DNA from: Trametes villosa
Taxonomy: Eukaryota > Basidiomycota > Agaricomycetes > Polyporales > Polyporaceae
DNA: 64,000 nucleotides
NCBI GenBank assembly: GCA_002964805.2
Contig: PUDQ02000003.1
Coordinates: 1,426,001 to 1,490,000 of the forward strand
Direction: 5' to 3'
In this document: piece by piece, positions 23,609-33,034 of the stretch
Layout: every line of letters starts with the position of its first letter
Position numbering within the stretch: the stretch's first letter is position 1
Made by a program: the position numbers and the translations under genes
Notes under the pieces: generated by a model
What the model was told of the DNA's origin: nothing
The model's database searches: none
The model's input: the letters and a program-made list of their open reading frames with translations, nothing else

Positions 23609-24448
23609 ATGTCCGAACCTATTATCTTCTATGACATCCCGGGTAAGGATACCGTGCTAAACGGGTGGTCTCCGAATACCTGGAAGACCAGGTACGTTGC
23701 AATGGGCGTTCGCGTTCTCATTTTCCAGGCTCAATCCATGCCTTCCAGATTCGTCTTGAACATCAAGGGCATCCCATACAAGACCGTGTGGGTCGAGTAC
23801 CCCGACATCGCGCCTGTCCTGCGCAAGATCGGCGCGCTCCCCACCAGCCACTCCGGGGACGGCAGCCCGCTATACACCCTCCCCGCGATCTACGACCCGA
23901 ATACGAAGACGGCGGTGGCCGAGTCCGCCCTCATCGCGCGCTACCTCGACAAGACGTACCCGGACACGCCCCGCCTCATCCCCGCGGAGACCGACGCGCT
24001 GCACGCCGCGTTCGACCACGCGTTCCTTGCGCTGGGGACCGGCGACCTGGGGCCTATTCTCGTCCCTGAAGTCGCGAACCACCTTCGGCCGCCCAGCGAG
24101 GCGTACTTCCGCGCCGCTCGCGAAGCGGACTTCGGCGTGCCGCTCCAGGAGCTGACGCCGCCGGGCCCGAAGCGCGAGAAGCACTGGGCGGGGGTAGAGA
24201 AGCTTTTTGGTACTTTTGCGGAATGGCTTCAAGCAGACGGCGTCGACAAACTCTTCTTTCTTGGGGACAGAATTGGCTACGCGGACGTGATCGTTGTGAG
24301 CTTCTTGGTGTCCATTCGGATCCTGTTTGGGGAGAGCAGCCAGGAGTGGACCGATATAAAGGCTTGGGATAAGGGTCGCTGGGCGAGGCTTGTAGATGCC
24401 TTCAAACAGTACGAAGTAGTAGATGTAGGCGAAGTAGCTACTCCTTGA
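23609..24448 (+). CDS. glutathione S-transferase, fungal FuA-like
   Basis: Two exons, 23609-23691 and 23749-24448 (57-nt intron), encode 260 residues. The junction reads WKTRFVLNIKGIPYKT. The thioredoxin-like N-terminal domain has WSPNTWKTR, where the Ser is at the position used for glutathione activation in serine-type GSTs. The glutathione-binding segment LPAIYDPNTKTAVAESALIARYLD includes the Glu-Ser pair. The C-terminal helical domain starts near DALHAAFDH. Fungal FuA enzymes of wood-decay species bind or conjugate plant polyphenols and other xenobiotics. This fits a setting full of oxygenases, but the shared role is inference. Expected in the cytosol. Confidence 0.87.
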   Translation: MSEPIIFYDIPGKDTVLNGWSPNTWKTRYVAMGVRVLIFQAQSMPSRFVLNIKGIPYKTVWVEYPDIAPVLRKIGALPTSHSGDGSPLYTLPAIYDPNTKTAVAESALIARYLDKTYPDTPRLIPAETDALHAAFDHAFLALGTGDLGPILVPEVANHLRPPSEAYFRAAREADFGVPLQELTPPGPKREKHWAGVEKLFGTFAEWLQADGVDKLFFLGDRIGYADVIVVSFLVSIRILFGESSQEWTDIKAWDKGRWARLVDAFKQYEVVDVGEVATP

Positions 24449-25538
24449 TTCTTGGGAAATGGTCTTCGTACAAGCTGAACGCTTTGAACCACGTCACCTT
24501 CCTTTTCCGGCCAGTCACTCTGGGACGATCTGCCCCTTGGCGCCGGCGTTTGAGATTGCGAACGACGAGCTTACTCCGTTCCACATCGACTTTGGCTTGA
24601 ACTACCGTCAGCAACTTAGTCATTTTGTCTGGCTTTCTCGACTGTAGGACTGCTGTGAGGCCGATAGTGATCCTGCTCTTCCAAAACCATTTATCTGGCA
24701 CCGTAGCCGCGCTCCATGCTCGCTGCAACATCACTTTGGGACTCTAAAATTACTGCTGGATCGCTGCTCGGTTCGCTGTGTGTCAAAATCAAAGGACACG
24801 CGATCCCGAAGACCTACTTTGAACATTGCAACGCCGATACTACGCCAGCCGACTGTTTGCAATCGGCGACCTACGGCTGCAAAGATCCCACGAATTGCAG
24901 ACGATGGGCAAAATCAGACCATGAAGAGCCGGAAATAGTGATGCTTGGTGGAGAACGGGCTCCGGCAACCAGGTCAGTGTGCCTTCCTTCCACTGATGAA
25001 CCCCCTTGCCTCCTACTTCAAGGCAATTCCTTCGAGCCAGAGCGCACTGCCCTTGCCGGGTAGCCTCGCATTACCAATGTCCGATATCTCGTGGGTTCGC
25101 CTGCAGTCTCTCTGAGGCGGATCCACCGTACTTCGCACGCGAGAGGCCGAACTGGAAGCAGCAGTCGGATCAAACATGAAGCACAGCGACGAAGGCCGTT
25201 CAGTATCCCCTTTTGTATATCGTTCGGCACCGCTTCGAGGACGAGTCGACACCTCGGGGCGTGGAATTCTTCCCAGGGTATGAGAAAGCAGTGGTCTAAA
25301 AGTACGTGGTGTGCTGATCATTCGGCCCCCGTGCTGGCCCTCTTGAATGTATTTTACGTGTTTTTGCAGCCCAAGAAGCTGCGTAGGAGTTAGCAGAGTT
25401 TGCGACGTCCAAACAAGGCGATCAGACCATCCCAGGACCACTGCGACTGGTAAGAAGGAACACGGCTTTGCCGGCGGGAACGGATTCTCTGCTATGCGAT
25501 GAGATGCACCGAACCACAGGTATCGTTCTCAGACGTTG
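24449..25538. other. intergenic, nothing recognised
   Basis: About 1.1 kb between the GST and FMO2 genes. No credible coding sequence, RNA gene or repeat was seen. Confidence 0.4.
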
Positions 25539-25545
25539 TATAAGA
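25539..25545 (+). promoter_or_regulatory. TATA-like box of FMO2
   Basis: TATAAGA, about 95 bp upstream of the ATG at 25638. FMO4 has a TATA-like box at a similar distance. Confidence 0.4.
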
Positions 25546-25637
25546 ATGTTGACTACAGTGAGAGGATCAACTAACAATACTCGCCCAGCAACCGCATCCT
25601 CATCAACACCCCAACTTACTCCCAGAACCTCCAAACC

Positions 25638-26846
25638 ATGTCCGACACATCCGCGTCGCAGAGCCCTCGTATCGCTATCGTGGGTGGCGGCCCCGCGGGC
25701 CTCGTCCTCCTCCTTACGCTCGCGAAGCGCGGAATACCGGCGACGGTCTACGAGCGCGAGCCCGACAGCCACTCGCGCGCCCACCTTGGCGGCATGCTCG
25801 ACCTCGAGTGGGAGTCGGGCCAGAAGGCGCTGCGCCTGAATGGCCTCGAAGACGAGTTCAGGAAGAACTCGCGCCGCGACGCCGAGGAGACCAAGATCTG
25901 CGGCAAGGACGGTGTCCCGCTCTTCCACCGCGAGGAGTCCTATGTCGACCCGCTCACTGGGGACCTCAGGAACGCTCGCCCGGAGATCGACCGCCGTGTC
26001 CTCCGCGAGATGTTGCTCGCCGCCGTGCCTGCGGACGCGGTTAAGTGGGGCCACGCCCTCGCTTCCATCCGCCCGCTCGAGGGTGGCCAACACGAGCTGA
26101 CGTTCACAAACGGCGTCGTCACCACCGCGGACCTCGTCGTCGGCGCCGATGGCGCGAACTCGCGTGTCCGCCCCATTCTCTCGTCTGCGGCCACGCCCAC
26201 CTACCACGGCGTCACGGGCGCCGAGGTTTCCCTCGCGGCCTCCGTCGCCGCCCTCCCCGAGAACCGTGACATCAGCGGCGGCGTCGGCAAGGGCAGCTGC
26301 TACGCCGTGCAGGACGGGAAGTTCGTCGGCATGCAGCGAAACGGGGACGGGCGTGTCCGCGCCTACCTATGGCATCGCAACACGCTCGACTGGATCCTCC
26401 CGCGCGACGCGACGGAGGCAAAGAAGAAGCTACTCGCGATCTACCCCGACTGGGCCCCGTGGATACGCAAGCTCGTCGAGCAGGCGGACGAGGACGCCAT
26501 CTACGTGCGACCCCTCTTCTACCTCCCCGTCGGTCATCGCTGGGAGCACAAGCACGGCGTCACTCTCATCGGTGATGCCGCTCACTTGATGAGTCCTTTC
26601 GCGGGCGCGGGCGTGAATCTCGCGATGCGCGACGCCGTGGAGCTGGGGCTCGTTTTGGCTGATGCGAAGACGAACGGTTGGGGGCAGGAGGAGAAGGAGG
26701 CTGCGCTCACAACCTGGGAGGAGAGCATGTTCGCGAGAGGGGAGACTTTCGCTGCGCTCACTGCCGCAAACCTCGAGATTTTCTTTAGCCCGGAGGCACC
26801 CCACGCTGCTGTACAAGCCTTCCAGAACGCCATGTCTCAACACTAG
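25638..26846 (+). CDS. TetX-like class A FAD-dependent monooxygenase (FMO2)
   Basis: A single-exon gene for 402 residues. The N-terminal FAD motif is VGGGPAGLVLLL. GGMLDLEWESGQKALR and RPEIDRRVLREML follow. The DG motif is GADGANSRVRP and the GD motif is LIGDAAHLMSPFAGAGVNL. It contains an insert, VDPLTGDL, shared only with FMO4, so these two form one subfamily and FMO1 with FMO3 the other. It is expected to catalyse NAD(P)H- and FAD-dependent hydroxylation of an unknown small molecule in the cytosol. No signal peptide or membrane segment was seen. The C-terminus of FMO3, on the opposite strand, lies about 200 bp downstream. Confidence 0.9.
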   Translation: MSDTSASQSPRIAIVGGGPAGLVLLLTLAKRGIPATVYEREPDSHSRAHLGGMLDLEWESGQKALRLNGLEDEFRKNSRRDAEETKICGKDGVPLFHREESYVDPLTGDLRNARPEIDRRVLREMLLAAVPADAVKWGHALASIRPLEGGQHELTFTNGVVTTADLVVGADGANSRVRPILSSAATPTYHGVTGAEVSLAASVAALPENRDISGGVGKGSCYAVQDGKFVGMQRNGDGRVRAYLWHRNTLDWILPRDATEAKKKLLAIYPDWAPWIRKLVEQADEDAIYVRPLFYLPVGHRWEHKHGVTLIGDAAHLMSPFAGAGVNLAMRDAVELGLVLADAKTNGWGQEEKEAALTTWEESMFARGETFAALTAANLEIFFSPEAPHAAVQAFQNAMSQH

Positions 26847-27053
26847 GTGTGTAGGAGTCGCCCCATGTACTTGTAGTGTCGGAATATCATCGTGGCCATT
26901 TCCTGTTAGTGCTCTTCGATTTCGAGCATGGTTTACTAGTGGTAGAGTGATTACGTGCGTTCTCTGTCTCACATGCGGCCGCTCAAGTCATGGCGATAAC
27001 CAACTGAACCTTCATGAACTTCAAGTGACGGTACATTGTACAAGCGGGAAGTA

Positions 27054-28286
27054 TTACGGTACCGCTATATACTCCTCCTGGGCCGGCGCGAGATACTTGT
27101 AGAAAGCGTCAACGAGGGTCTGAGGCGTGCCGGGTCCGAAAGCGAGCTCGATGACCTTCAGGGAAATGGAAGTAAAGTGGGCGGACTTCGCGGACATCTC
27201 CTGCTCCCAAGCAGCGACAGCAGCCTCCCTCTCCTCCTGCCCAAGTCCCTTCGAGTACGCTTCTGCGATGAGGAGACCGAGGTCGAGACCGTCGGCCATG
27301 GCCAGGTTCGCGCCGGCACCAGCGCCGAAGGGGCTCATGAGATGGGCAGCGTCGCCAATGAGGGTGAGGCCAGACTTGTGGTCCCAACGATGGCCGGCGG
27401 GGAGGTAGTAGAGCGGACGGAGGTAGACCGCGCTCTCGTCCGCGTGCTCGATGAACTTGCGCACCCACGGCGCCCAGTCGGCGTAGAGGCCGAGGATGAC
27501 CTCCTTGGCCTCCTTCGGGTCGGCCGGGAGCCTCGAGCTCGCATCAGCGCGGTGGCAGAGGTAGGCGCGGATGCGACCGTCGCCGTTGCGTTGGAAGATG
27601 ATTACCTTCTCGTCCTCGGCGATGCCGCAGGTGCCCTTGCCGACTGCCTCCACGACCTCGCGGTTCTCCGGGAGGGCGGCATCGGTGGGGGAAAGCGAGA
27701 GCTCGGCGCAGGTAACGCCGTGGTAGAGGGGCACCTCGGAGGAGAGGAGCGAGCGGACGCGCGAGTTCGCGCCGTTGGCGCCGACGACGAGATCGGCGAC
27801 AGCGGTAGTACCGTTGGCGAAGGCGAGCTCGTGCTCCCCGTTCTCGAGGGCACGGACGGAGGCGAGAGTATGGCCCCACTTGACCGACTCCTTCGGGACA
27901 GCGTCGAGCAGGATCTGGCGGAGGACGCGGCGGTCGATCTCGGGGCGTTCGTCCTTGAGGTCTCCTTCCTCCGCGGCGGGCTCTTCGCGCTGGAGAAGCG
28001 GGACGCCGTCCTTGCCCGTAAGGCGCATCTCCTGGGCGTCGCGGCGGGAGAACTTCTTGAAGACGTTCTCCATGTCGTTCTCGCGCAGGGCACGCTGGCC
28101 GGTCTCCCACTCAAGGTCGAGCATGCCACCCATCTGGCCACGAGAGCCGCTATCGGCATCGCGCTCGTAAACCGTAGCGGGGATGCCGCGTTTGGCGAGG
28201 GTGAGGAGAAGGGAAAGTCCGCCGGGGCCACCGCCGATGATGGCGATGCGAGGATGGGTCGGGTTGGTAGTAATGGTGGAAGACAT
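27054..28286 (-). CDS. TetX-like FAD-dependent monooxygenase with altered cofactor motifs (FMO3)
   Basis: A single-exon, 410-residue relative of FMO1 on the minus strand. The dinucleotide motif IGGGPGGLSLLL is normal. The DG motif reads VVGANGANSRVR, with Asn where the other three copies have Asp. The GD motif has one extra residue (SPFGAGAGANL against SPYAGAGANL in FMO1), caused by three additional bases, and the usual Trp in AYLWH is Cys (AYLCH). The frame is fully open, so the changes alter the cofactor site without destroying the gene. From memory, bacterial TetX also has Asn at the DG position, so activity may be kept. The C-terminus is longer than in its relatives (EEYIAVP). It is convergent with FMO2 and divergent from FMO4. 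Confidence 0.87.
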   Translation of the reverse strand: MSSTITTNPTHPRIAIIGGGPGGLSLLLTLAKRGIPATVYERDADSGSRGQMGGMLDLEWETGQRALRENDMENVFKKFSRRDAQEMRLTGKDGVPLLQREEPAAEEGDLKDERPEIDRRVLRQILLDAVPKESVKWGHTLASVRALENGEHELAFANGTTAVADLVVGANGANSRVRSLLSSEVPLYHGVTCAELSLSPTDAALPENREVVEAVGKGTCGIAEDEKVIIFQRNGDGRIRAYLCHRADASSRLPADPKEAKEVILGLYADWAPWVRKFIEHADESAVYLRPLYYLPAGHRWDHKSGLTLIGDAAHLMSPFGAGAGANLAMADGLDLGLLIAEAYSKGLGQEEREAAVAAWEQEMSAKSAHFTSISLKVIELAFGPGTPQTLVDAFYKYLAPAQEEYIAVP

Positions 28287-29610
28287 GGCGATGGACCAGC
28301 AGTTATGAGAGCTGTTGTAAATCTGTGACTGAGTACAATCCGAGAGTGGGTTGTGGCGTACTACCGCACCCTCGCTTTCCTATTTATGCTGCTCACCTAG
28401 CTCATCCCAGCCACTCAGGATTGTAGGCAGCTCGACTTGGATGCTCTTGCGCGCTGCCGACAGACAGTGTGCTACCATACGTCTACCATCGGCAGCGCAG
28501 GCGGAAAACTACGGACGCTGCGCAGAGTGTACCTGGAGCGACTATGTAGGAAATACAAGGTCAGTAGACGTGGGACCAACATACCTGCGGACGATCCTTG
28601 GTAGTGCTGCGCCTGCGCATCCTACGGGAGCGGACGCTCACGGTCCATGGCAAGAGCGCTGAGTATACCTCGGGCTCCTCGGTATAGCAGCCTAGGCCTT
28701 ACAAGGTGTCCAGCGTTCTGCAGCGCTATGCAGCCCGTTATCCCCCTAGCTTTGTGACCATCCTCGGCTTGCGGATTACGCGGACGGGCGGTAACCCACT
28801 CCTTGCTGCTCCTGGTGGGAAGGATGCGGAATGACTGCGCTTGTTCAGCGTGCCGTGGCGGTTCGTCAGAGAAGGCGCCGACGGACAACGGCACGCTGAG
28901 ATAGGCGGTATATGGCGTAGCCACTTACCGAATAGGCCCTCCGACGCAGCAAGTGTTGTGCCCCCAGTGAAAGACCCCGGTCTCAGATAAACACGAGTTG
29001 AGCGCTCGCGCGTTCGCGTTCGTCGTTAATTTGAGTTCACCTGATGCCAGCATTTTGATATTGAGTGACCGGTCTCCAGAATCTGGACGCATCACTTGGA
29101 GGACCTATGAGGCGGCGTAGCCATCAACGTAAGGTCTGCGGCCGTGCTGTTGCGACACTGACGAACCTTTTCGGCCGGGCGCCCCACCGCCGCTTGCCCT
29201 TCGTGATGTACTTAGTAGATTGGTAACTGGCGCGACTGAGGCACGTCGTTTGCGCTCTGCGAGATCGTGGTGCACAACCGAGCTGACGCGATGATACACT
29301 GGGGCATAATCGTCCCGGCCGCATCATGTTGAGCTGTCAACTGTGAGCTCCTCTCGCGTGCGGAATGTGAGAACTTACACAACAAGATGCGAGGTACTCC
29401 CTCATCATGGTGGCATCCAGACAAGGCTACGCCCGCTGCAACTGGCGACCTCGAGGTCGCACCCACATTGCTCGAACGAGATCCGACTCTAACCTACGTC
29501 TGGGTCTGGGTCTGGCAAGACTCCAAACGATTTCTGCCGAGTCTGCACAATGCCGTTGGGCTGACGAGTCCTGCAAGGAGGTGTTCAAGTTCGTCAGTGC
29601 TTCGGGACGG
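28287..29610. other. intergenic, divergent promoters of FMO3 and FMO4
   Basis: About 1.3 kb. A TATA-like AATAAATAG-type element (minus strand, about 28378-28387) lies about 95 bp upstream of FMO3. No gene was recognised. The frame of FMO4 stays open upstream to 29407, but that part has no conserved residues. Confidence 0.4.
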
Positions 29611-29617
29611 TATAAAG
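29611..29617 (+). promoter_or_regulatory. TATA box of FMO4
   Basis: TATAAAG, 93 bp before the ATG at 29704. Its position supports that ATG over the in-frame start at 29407. Confidence 0.5.
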
Positions 29618-29703
29618 ACGTTGATGTCGAGAAGAGCTACTGCAGCGAACAGCACTCCTCCGCAAACACCGCGACTTCGGCTTCTCATACACTCCTAGAG
29701 CCA

Positions 29704-30906
29704 ATGACCTCCACTTCCAGCCCTCGCATCGCCATCGTCGGCGGCGGCCCAGCCGGCCTCGTCGTTCTCCTCACCCTCATCAAGCGCGGCATCCCCGCCG
29801 TGCTCTACGAGCGCGAGCTCGACAGTAACTCGCGCGCCCACCTCGGCGGCATGCTCGACCTCGAGTGGAACTCGGGCCAACGCGCCCTGCGCGAGAACGG
29901 CCTCGAAGACGCGTTCCGGCGGCACTCGCGCCGCGACGCCGAGGAGACCAAGGTCTGCGGCAGAGACGGCGTGCCTGTCCTCCACCGCGAAGAGGCCAAC
30001 ATCGACCCGCTCACGGGAGACCTCACCAAGGCGCGCCCGGAGATCGACCGCCGCGTCCTGCGCGAACTCCTCCTGGATGCTGTGCCCAAGGAGTCGGTGA
30101 AGTGGGGCCACGCCCTCACGTCCATCCGGCCTCTTGAGGACGGCCAGCACGAGCTGACCTTCGCGAATGGCCTGGTGACCGTGGCGGACTTCGTCGTCGG
30201 CGCCGACGGCGCGCACTCCCGCATCCGCCCCCTCGTCTCTGCCGCGATTCCCATCTACCTCAACGTCACAGGCGCCGAGCTCTCGCTTGCCCCCGCCGTC
30301 GCGGCCCTTCCGGAGAACCGCGACATATGCGACGGCGTCGGCAAGGGCAGCTGCTACATCGCCCAGGACGGGACAGACATCGCGTTCCAGCGCAATGGGG
30401 ACGGGCGCATCCGCGCGTACCTATGGCACCGCGCCCCGCTCGAATGGACCCTTCCGCGCGGTGCGAAGGAGGCGAAGAAGGCCCTGCTCGAGATCTACCC
30501 TAACAGGGCGCGGTGGATCCAGAAGTTCATCGAGCAGGCGGACGAGAACGCGATATACGTGCGGCCTCTCTTCTACCTCCCCATCGGCCACCGCTGGGAA
30601 CACAAGTCTGGCGTGACCGTCATCGGCGACGCCGCTCATCTCATGGGTCCTTTCGCTGGCGCTGGCGCGAACCTCGCGATGCAGGACGGCATTGAGCTGG
30701 CGCTCGCGCTAGCGGAGGCGGTGTCGAAGGGCCTGGGACGGGAGGAGAGGGAGGCTGCGGTCGCTGGGTTCGAGAAGGAGATGTTTGCGAGGGGGGAGAA
30801 GTTTGCAGCCGTCACCTTCAAGAATTCGGAGATGGTCTTCGGTCCCGATACTCCTCACTCCTTGGCTCAGGCTTTCAAGGACGCTGAAGCTGCTTTAGAC
30901 GCATAA
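29704..30906 (+). CDS. TetX-like class A FAD-dependent monooxygenase (FMO4)
   Basis: A single-exon gene for 400 residues. It begins MTSTSSPRIAIVGGGPAGL. It has GGMLDLEWNSGQRAL, the IDPLTGDL insert shared with FMO2, RPEIDRRVLRELL, the DG motif GADGAHSRIRP and the GD motif VIGDAAHLMGPFAGAGANL (Gly where the others have Ser). All cofactor motifs are intact. The substrate is unknown. The start at 29704 was chosen over 29407 because the upstream extension lacks similarity to any paralogue and a TATA box lies inside it. A relic of the carnitine-type dioxygenase lies 0.8 kb downstream, echoing the FMO1-dioxygenase pair at 2-4.7 kb. Confidence 0.9.
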   Translation: MTSTSSPRIAIVGGGPAGLVVLLTLIKRGIPAVLYERELDSNSRAHLGGMLDLEWNSGQRALRENGLEDAFRRHSRRDAEETKVCGRDGVPVLHREEANIDPLTGDLTKARPEIDRRVLRELLLDAVPKESVKWGHALTSIRPLEDGQHELTFANGLVTVADFVVGADGAHSRIRPLVSAAIPIYLNVTGAELSLAPAVAALPENRDICDGVGKGSCYIAQDGTDIAFQRNGDGRIRAYLWHRAPLEWTLPRGAKEAKKALLEIYPNRARWIQKFIEQADENAIYVRPLFYLPIGHRWEHKSGVTVIGDAAHLMGPFAGAGANLAMQDGIELALALAEAVSKGLGREEREAAVAGFEKEMFARGEKFAAVTFKNSEMVFGPDTPHSLAQAFKDAEAALDA

Positions 30907-31740
30907 TTATCCCTCTAGGAATTATATTCTCTGGTTCAATCACCACTCATGTCGATAAATGTTTGATCTCACCGACTCTTGACACGGTGTAGGCTCGCCC
31001 AGATACTATTCTCCGCCCTCCCTAGAGCGTTACATAGAGATACAGTTAGTTTAATGAAGCATTTTCACGCCATCCTACTCACAAGCATACCGTTCTTTAC
31101 TACACTTGAGGTCTGAGAATGGCCCGGATGGTGGTGGCCCAGGGAAATGTTTGTACGTGACGCGGTCTGAACTGGTTCTTCAAGTTATTAACTCCGACAT
31201 TACAAGGACTGATAACCTTTAGTCTAACGCTGCTTATATCTACATCAAACTCCTTACTATTAGAAAGCGCAAGTACAGCCACGTGGAAGCAACCTTCCTC
31301 GGCAAGGGCGCCTCCGAGTCTTCCCTAGTACTAGTTCTCCCACTGTCCTCGCTCTCTCGCTCCAATCTCGCTCTCATCTCTGGATGAAGGCGACCACCGT
31401 TGCGTGATGGCGATGTTCGACTTGCTCTCTCTGTCGTCTCGGATTGCCCTGCATGAATATACGCCCTGAGCCTCCTTGGCTTCTACGCGCCGCTCGCCGC
31501 TCACGCCAGCTGCACTCGTAACAACTCCGCGTGATAACGAGTTCGAACCAGGCCGCACTCCTCATGAACTACCCCTAACCGCCGCACCATTACTATCGGC
31601 CGCACGCGTTCACAGCACAGGCCGAATGCTCGACTCATGAGCCTCCGTTGATACCTCGACGTGACTCTCGGTTCGGGCTCTCTTTCGATCTGGCGTCTAG
31701 GAGGTATACCCTGGCTACGACCGCGCCGCACTTTGCTGCC
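30907..31740. other. intergenic, nothing recognised
   Basis: About 0.8 kb. It is comparatively AT-rich between about 30900 and 31260 and no gene was found. The right part may hold unrecognisable remains of the dioxygenase relic that follows. Confidence 0.4.
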
Positions 31741-31905
31741 TATGCTTCAGGGTCCCTAATCGAGTATATGAACTATTCGCCGCCGTTCCAGACGTCCCTC
31801 TCGCTTCAGACGCTCGGCGCTTTCTATTTTGCTTTGAAGCACTTTGCATTGATGCCACACGACTGCCGTGCAGTTCTACCATCTGTTTCGAGAGGCGACG
31901 GCTAC
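31741..31905 (+). pseudogene. relic of gamma-butyrobetaine-type dioxygenase
   Basis: The reading EYMNYSPPFQTSLSLQTLGAFYFAL aligns (core SPPFQ..LSLQT.) with EFINYSPPFQAPLSLQTPAAFYPAL of the intact gene at 3413-4716, and similarity continues weakly through an RGDG segment to about 31905. The matching nucleotides include the shared run tattcgccgccgttccag. The iron-binding HMD part and the C-terminal Arg/His motif were not found nearby, and a stop follows at about 31921. Only about 55 codons of the fold survive, so this is a dead fragment. Confidence 0.75.
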
Positions 31906-33034
31906 ACTAGTCTGTGGCTGTAGGGATGGTTTCTAGGTGTGGGTCGTGTCCTGGGCCGCGGCCATGTGGGGGAAGTGACTGGGGAACAGTGCTAAGAGTT
32001 AGTTATTTAGGTAAGGCGAACTTACTATCCGCTCTTTCGATCTAATCCCCCTCTTTGCTTTCACAGTGTAAAATAGACACATCCACGATGCTTGCGTACG
32101 AAGCAGGTGTTGAATAGACGGGCCGCCCGCCGGGCTCAGCCGCCAGCACCCAGTTTTGTGGCCGTACGGCGTGACTGCGGTATCTGCAGGCGATGAACAG
32201 GTCCAAGCTCTCCTGTGCAATTTGACGGCAAGCGGAACCCCGCTTCCGGATTGTCGGCGTCGAAGACACGCATGTATGTGTCTCGGTGTTCCGATTACGC
32301 CGCGCCTGCTGGAATGACGAACAAATGTCCATCTATACAGCGCGCGGCTCCACGGCGTCAGCAGGAACTCGGCCACGAAAGAATATAGACAACCAGGCAC
32401 TCGCTGGTGTCCTGCAAGATCGGTGAGAGCTCCTGTCGGCATGTTGTCCACGCTCGCACAGCTTTGCATCCTGAACGTTGCATTATAGCTCCACTTCCCA
32501 AGGCCCGAGTCGTGCCTGCCGCGGTTCTACCTGAGGTATCCCCGTGCGCTGCGCAGGTTCAGGAGACCGCACAGGAGTGTGATGTCATTGCGACATTCGC
32601 GCCTTCCCCTCCTGAGCGGCATGGCTGCGGCACCGAGAGTGGCGGATGTTGCTCACGCTTGATATGAGGTACGCTTCGGATAACGCACAATTCTTGCCGC
32701 TGACCGCTACGCCTTCCTTTTCAGGCTGCCCGACACTCTTGACATGGGAACCGAATGTCGAGAACCGCAGGCGCTATCAATTGCGTATCGATACGCTCGC
32801 CGACTTCGGTGGTTTATGACCGATGACCTCATCGGTCTGGAATGCCAGGTTGAGTAGTGGGAGTGTTTGCATGGTGTTTGCCCCGGCCAAGATGGGGTTT
32901 CTGTATACTCGCCGGATGCGATTCGACCTCTATATGAACCCGACCTACGGCAAGCCTCACCAGCAGCGACCTGACCCGGAGCCAGACTCTCCATCCAGCC
33001 ACTGCCGTCCCTCGCCAACGTCAACCTAGGCATC
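31906..33034. other. intergenic, nothing recognised
   Basis: About 1.1 kb. Open frames here show no family features. A TATATGAA sequence at 32931 lies about 100 bp before the protease start and may be its core promoter. Confidence 0.4.

Noticed and set aside
27036..28328. 430-codon plus-strand open frame
   Set aside because: It is the antisense of FMO3, which has all flavoprotein motifs on the minus strand. GC-rich codon use leaves the opposite frame open.
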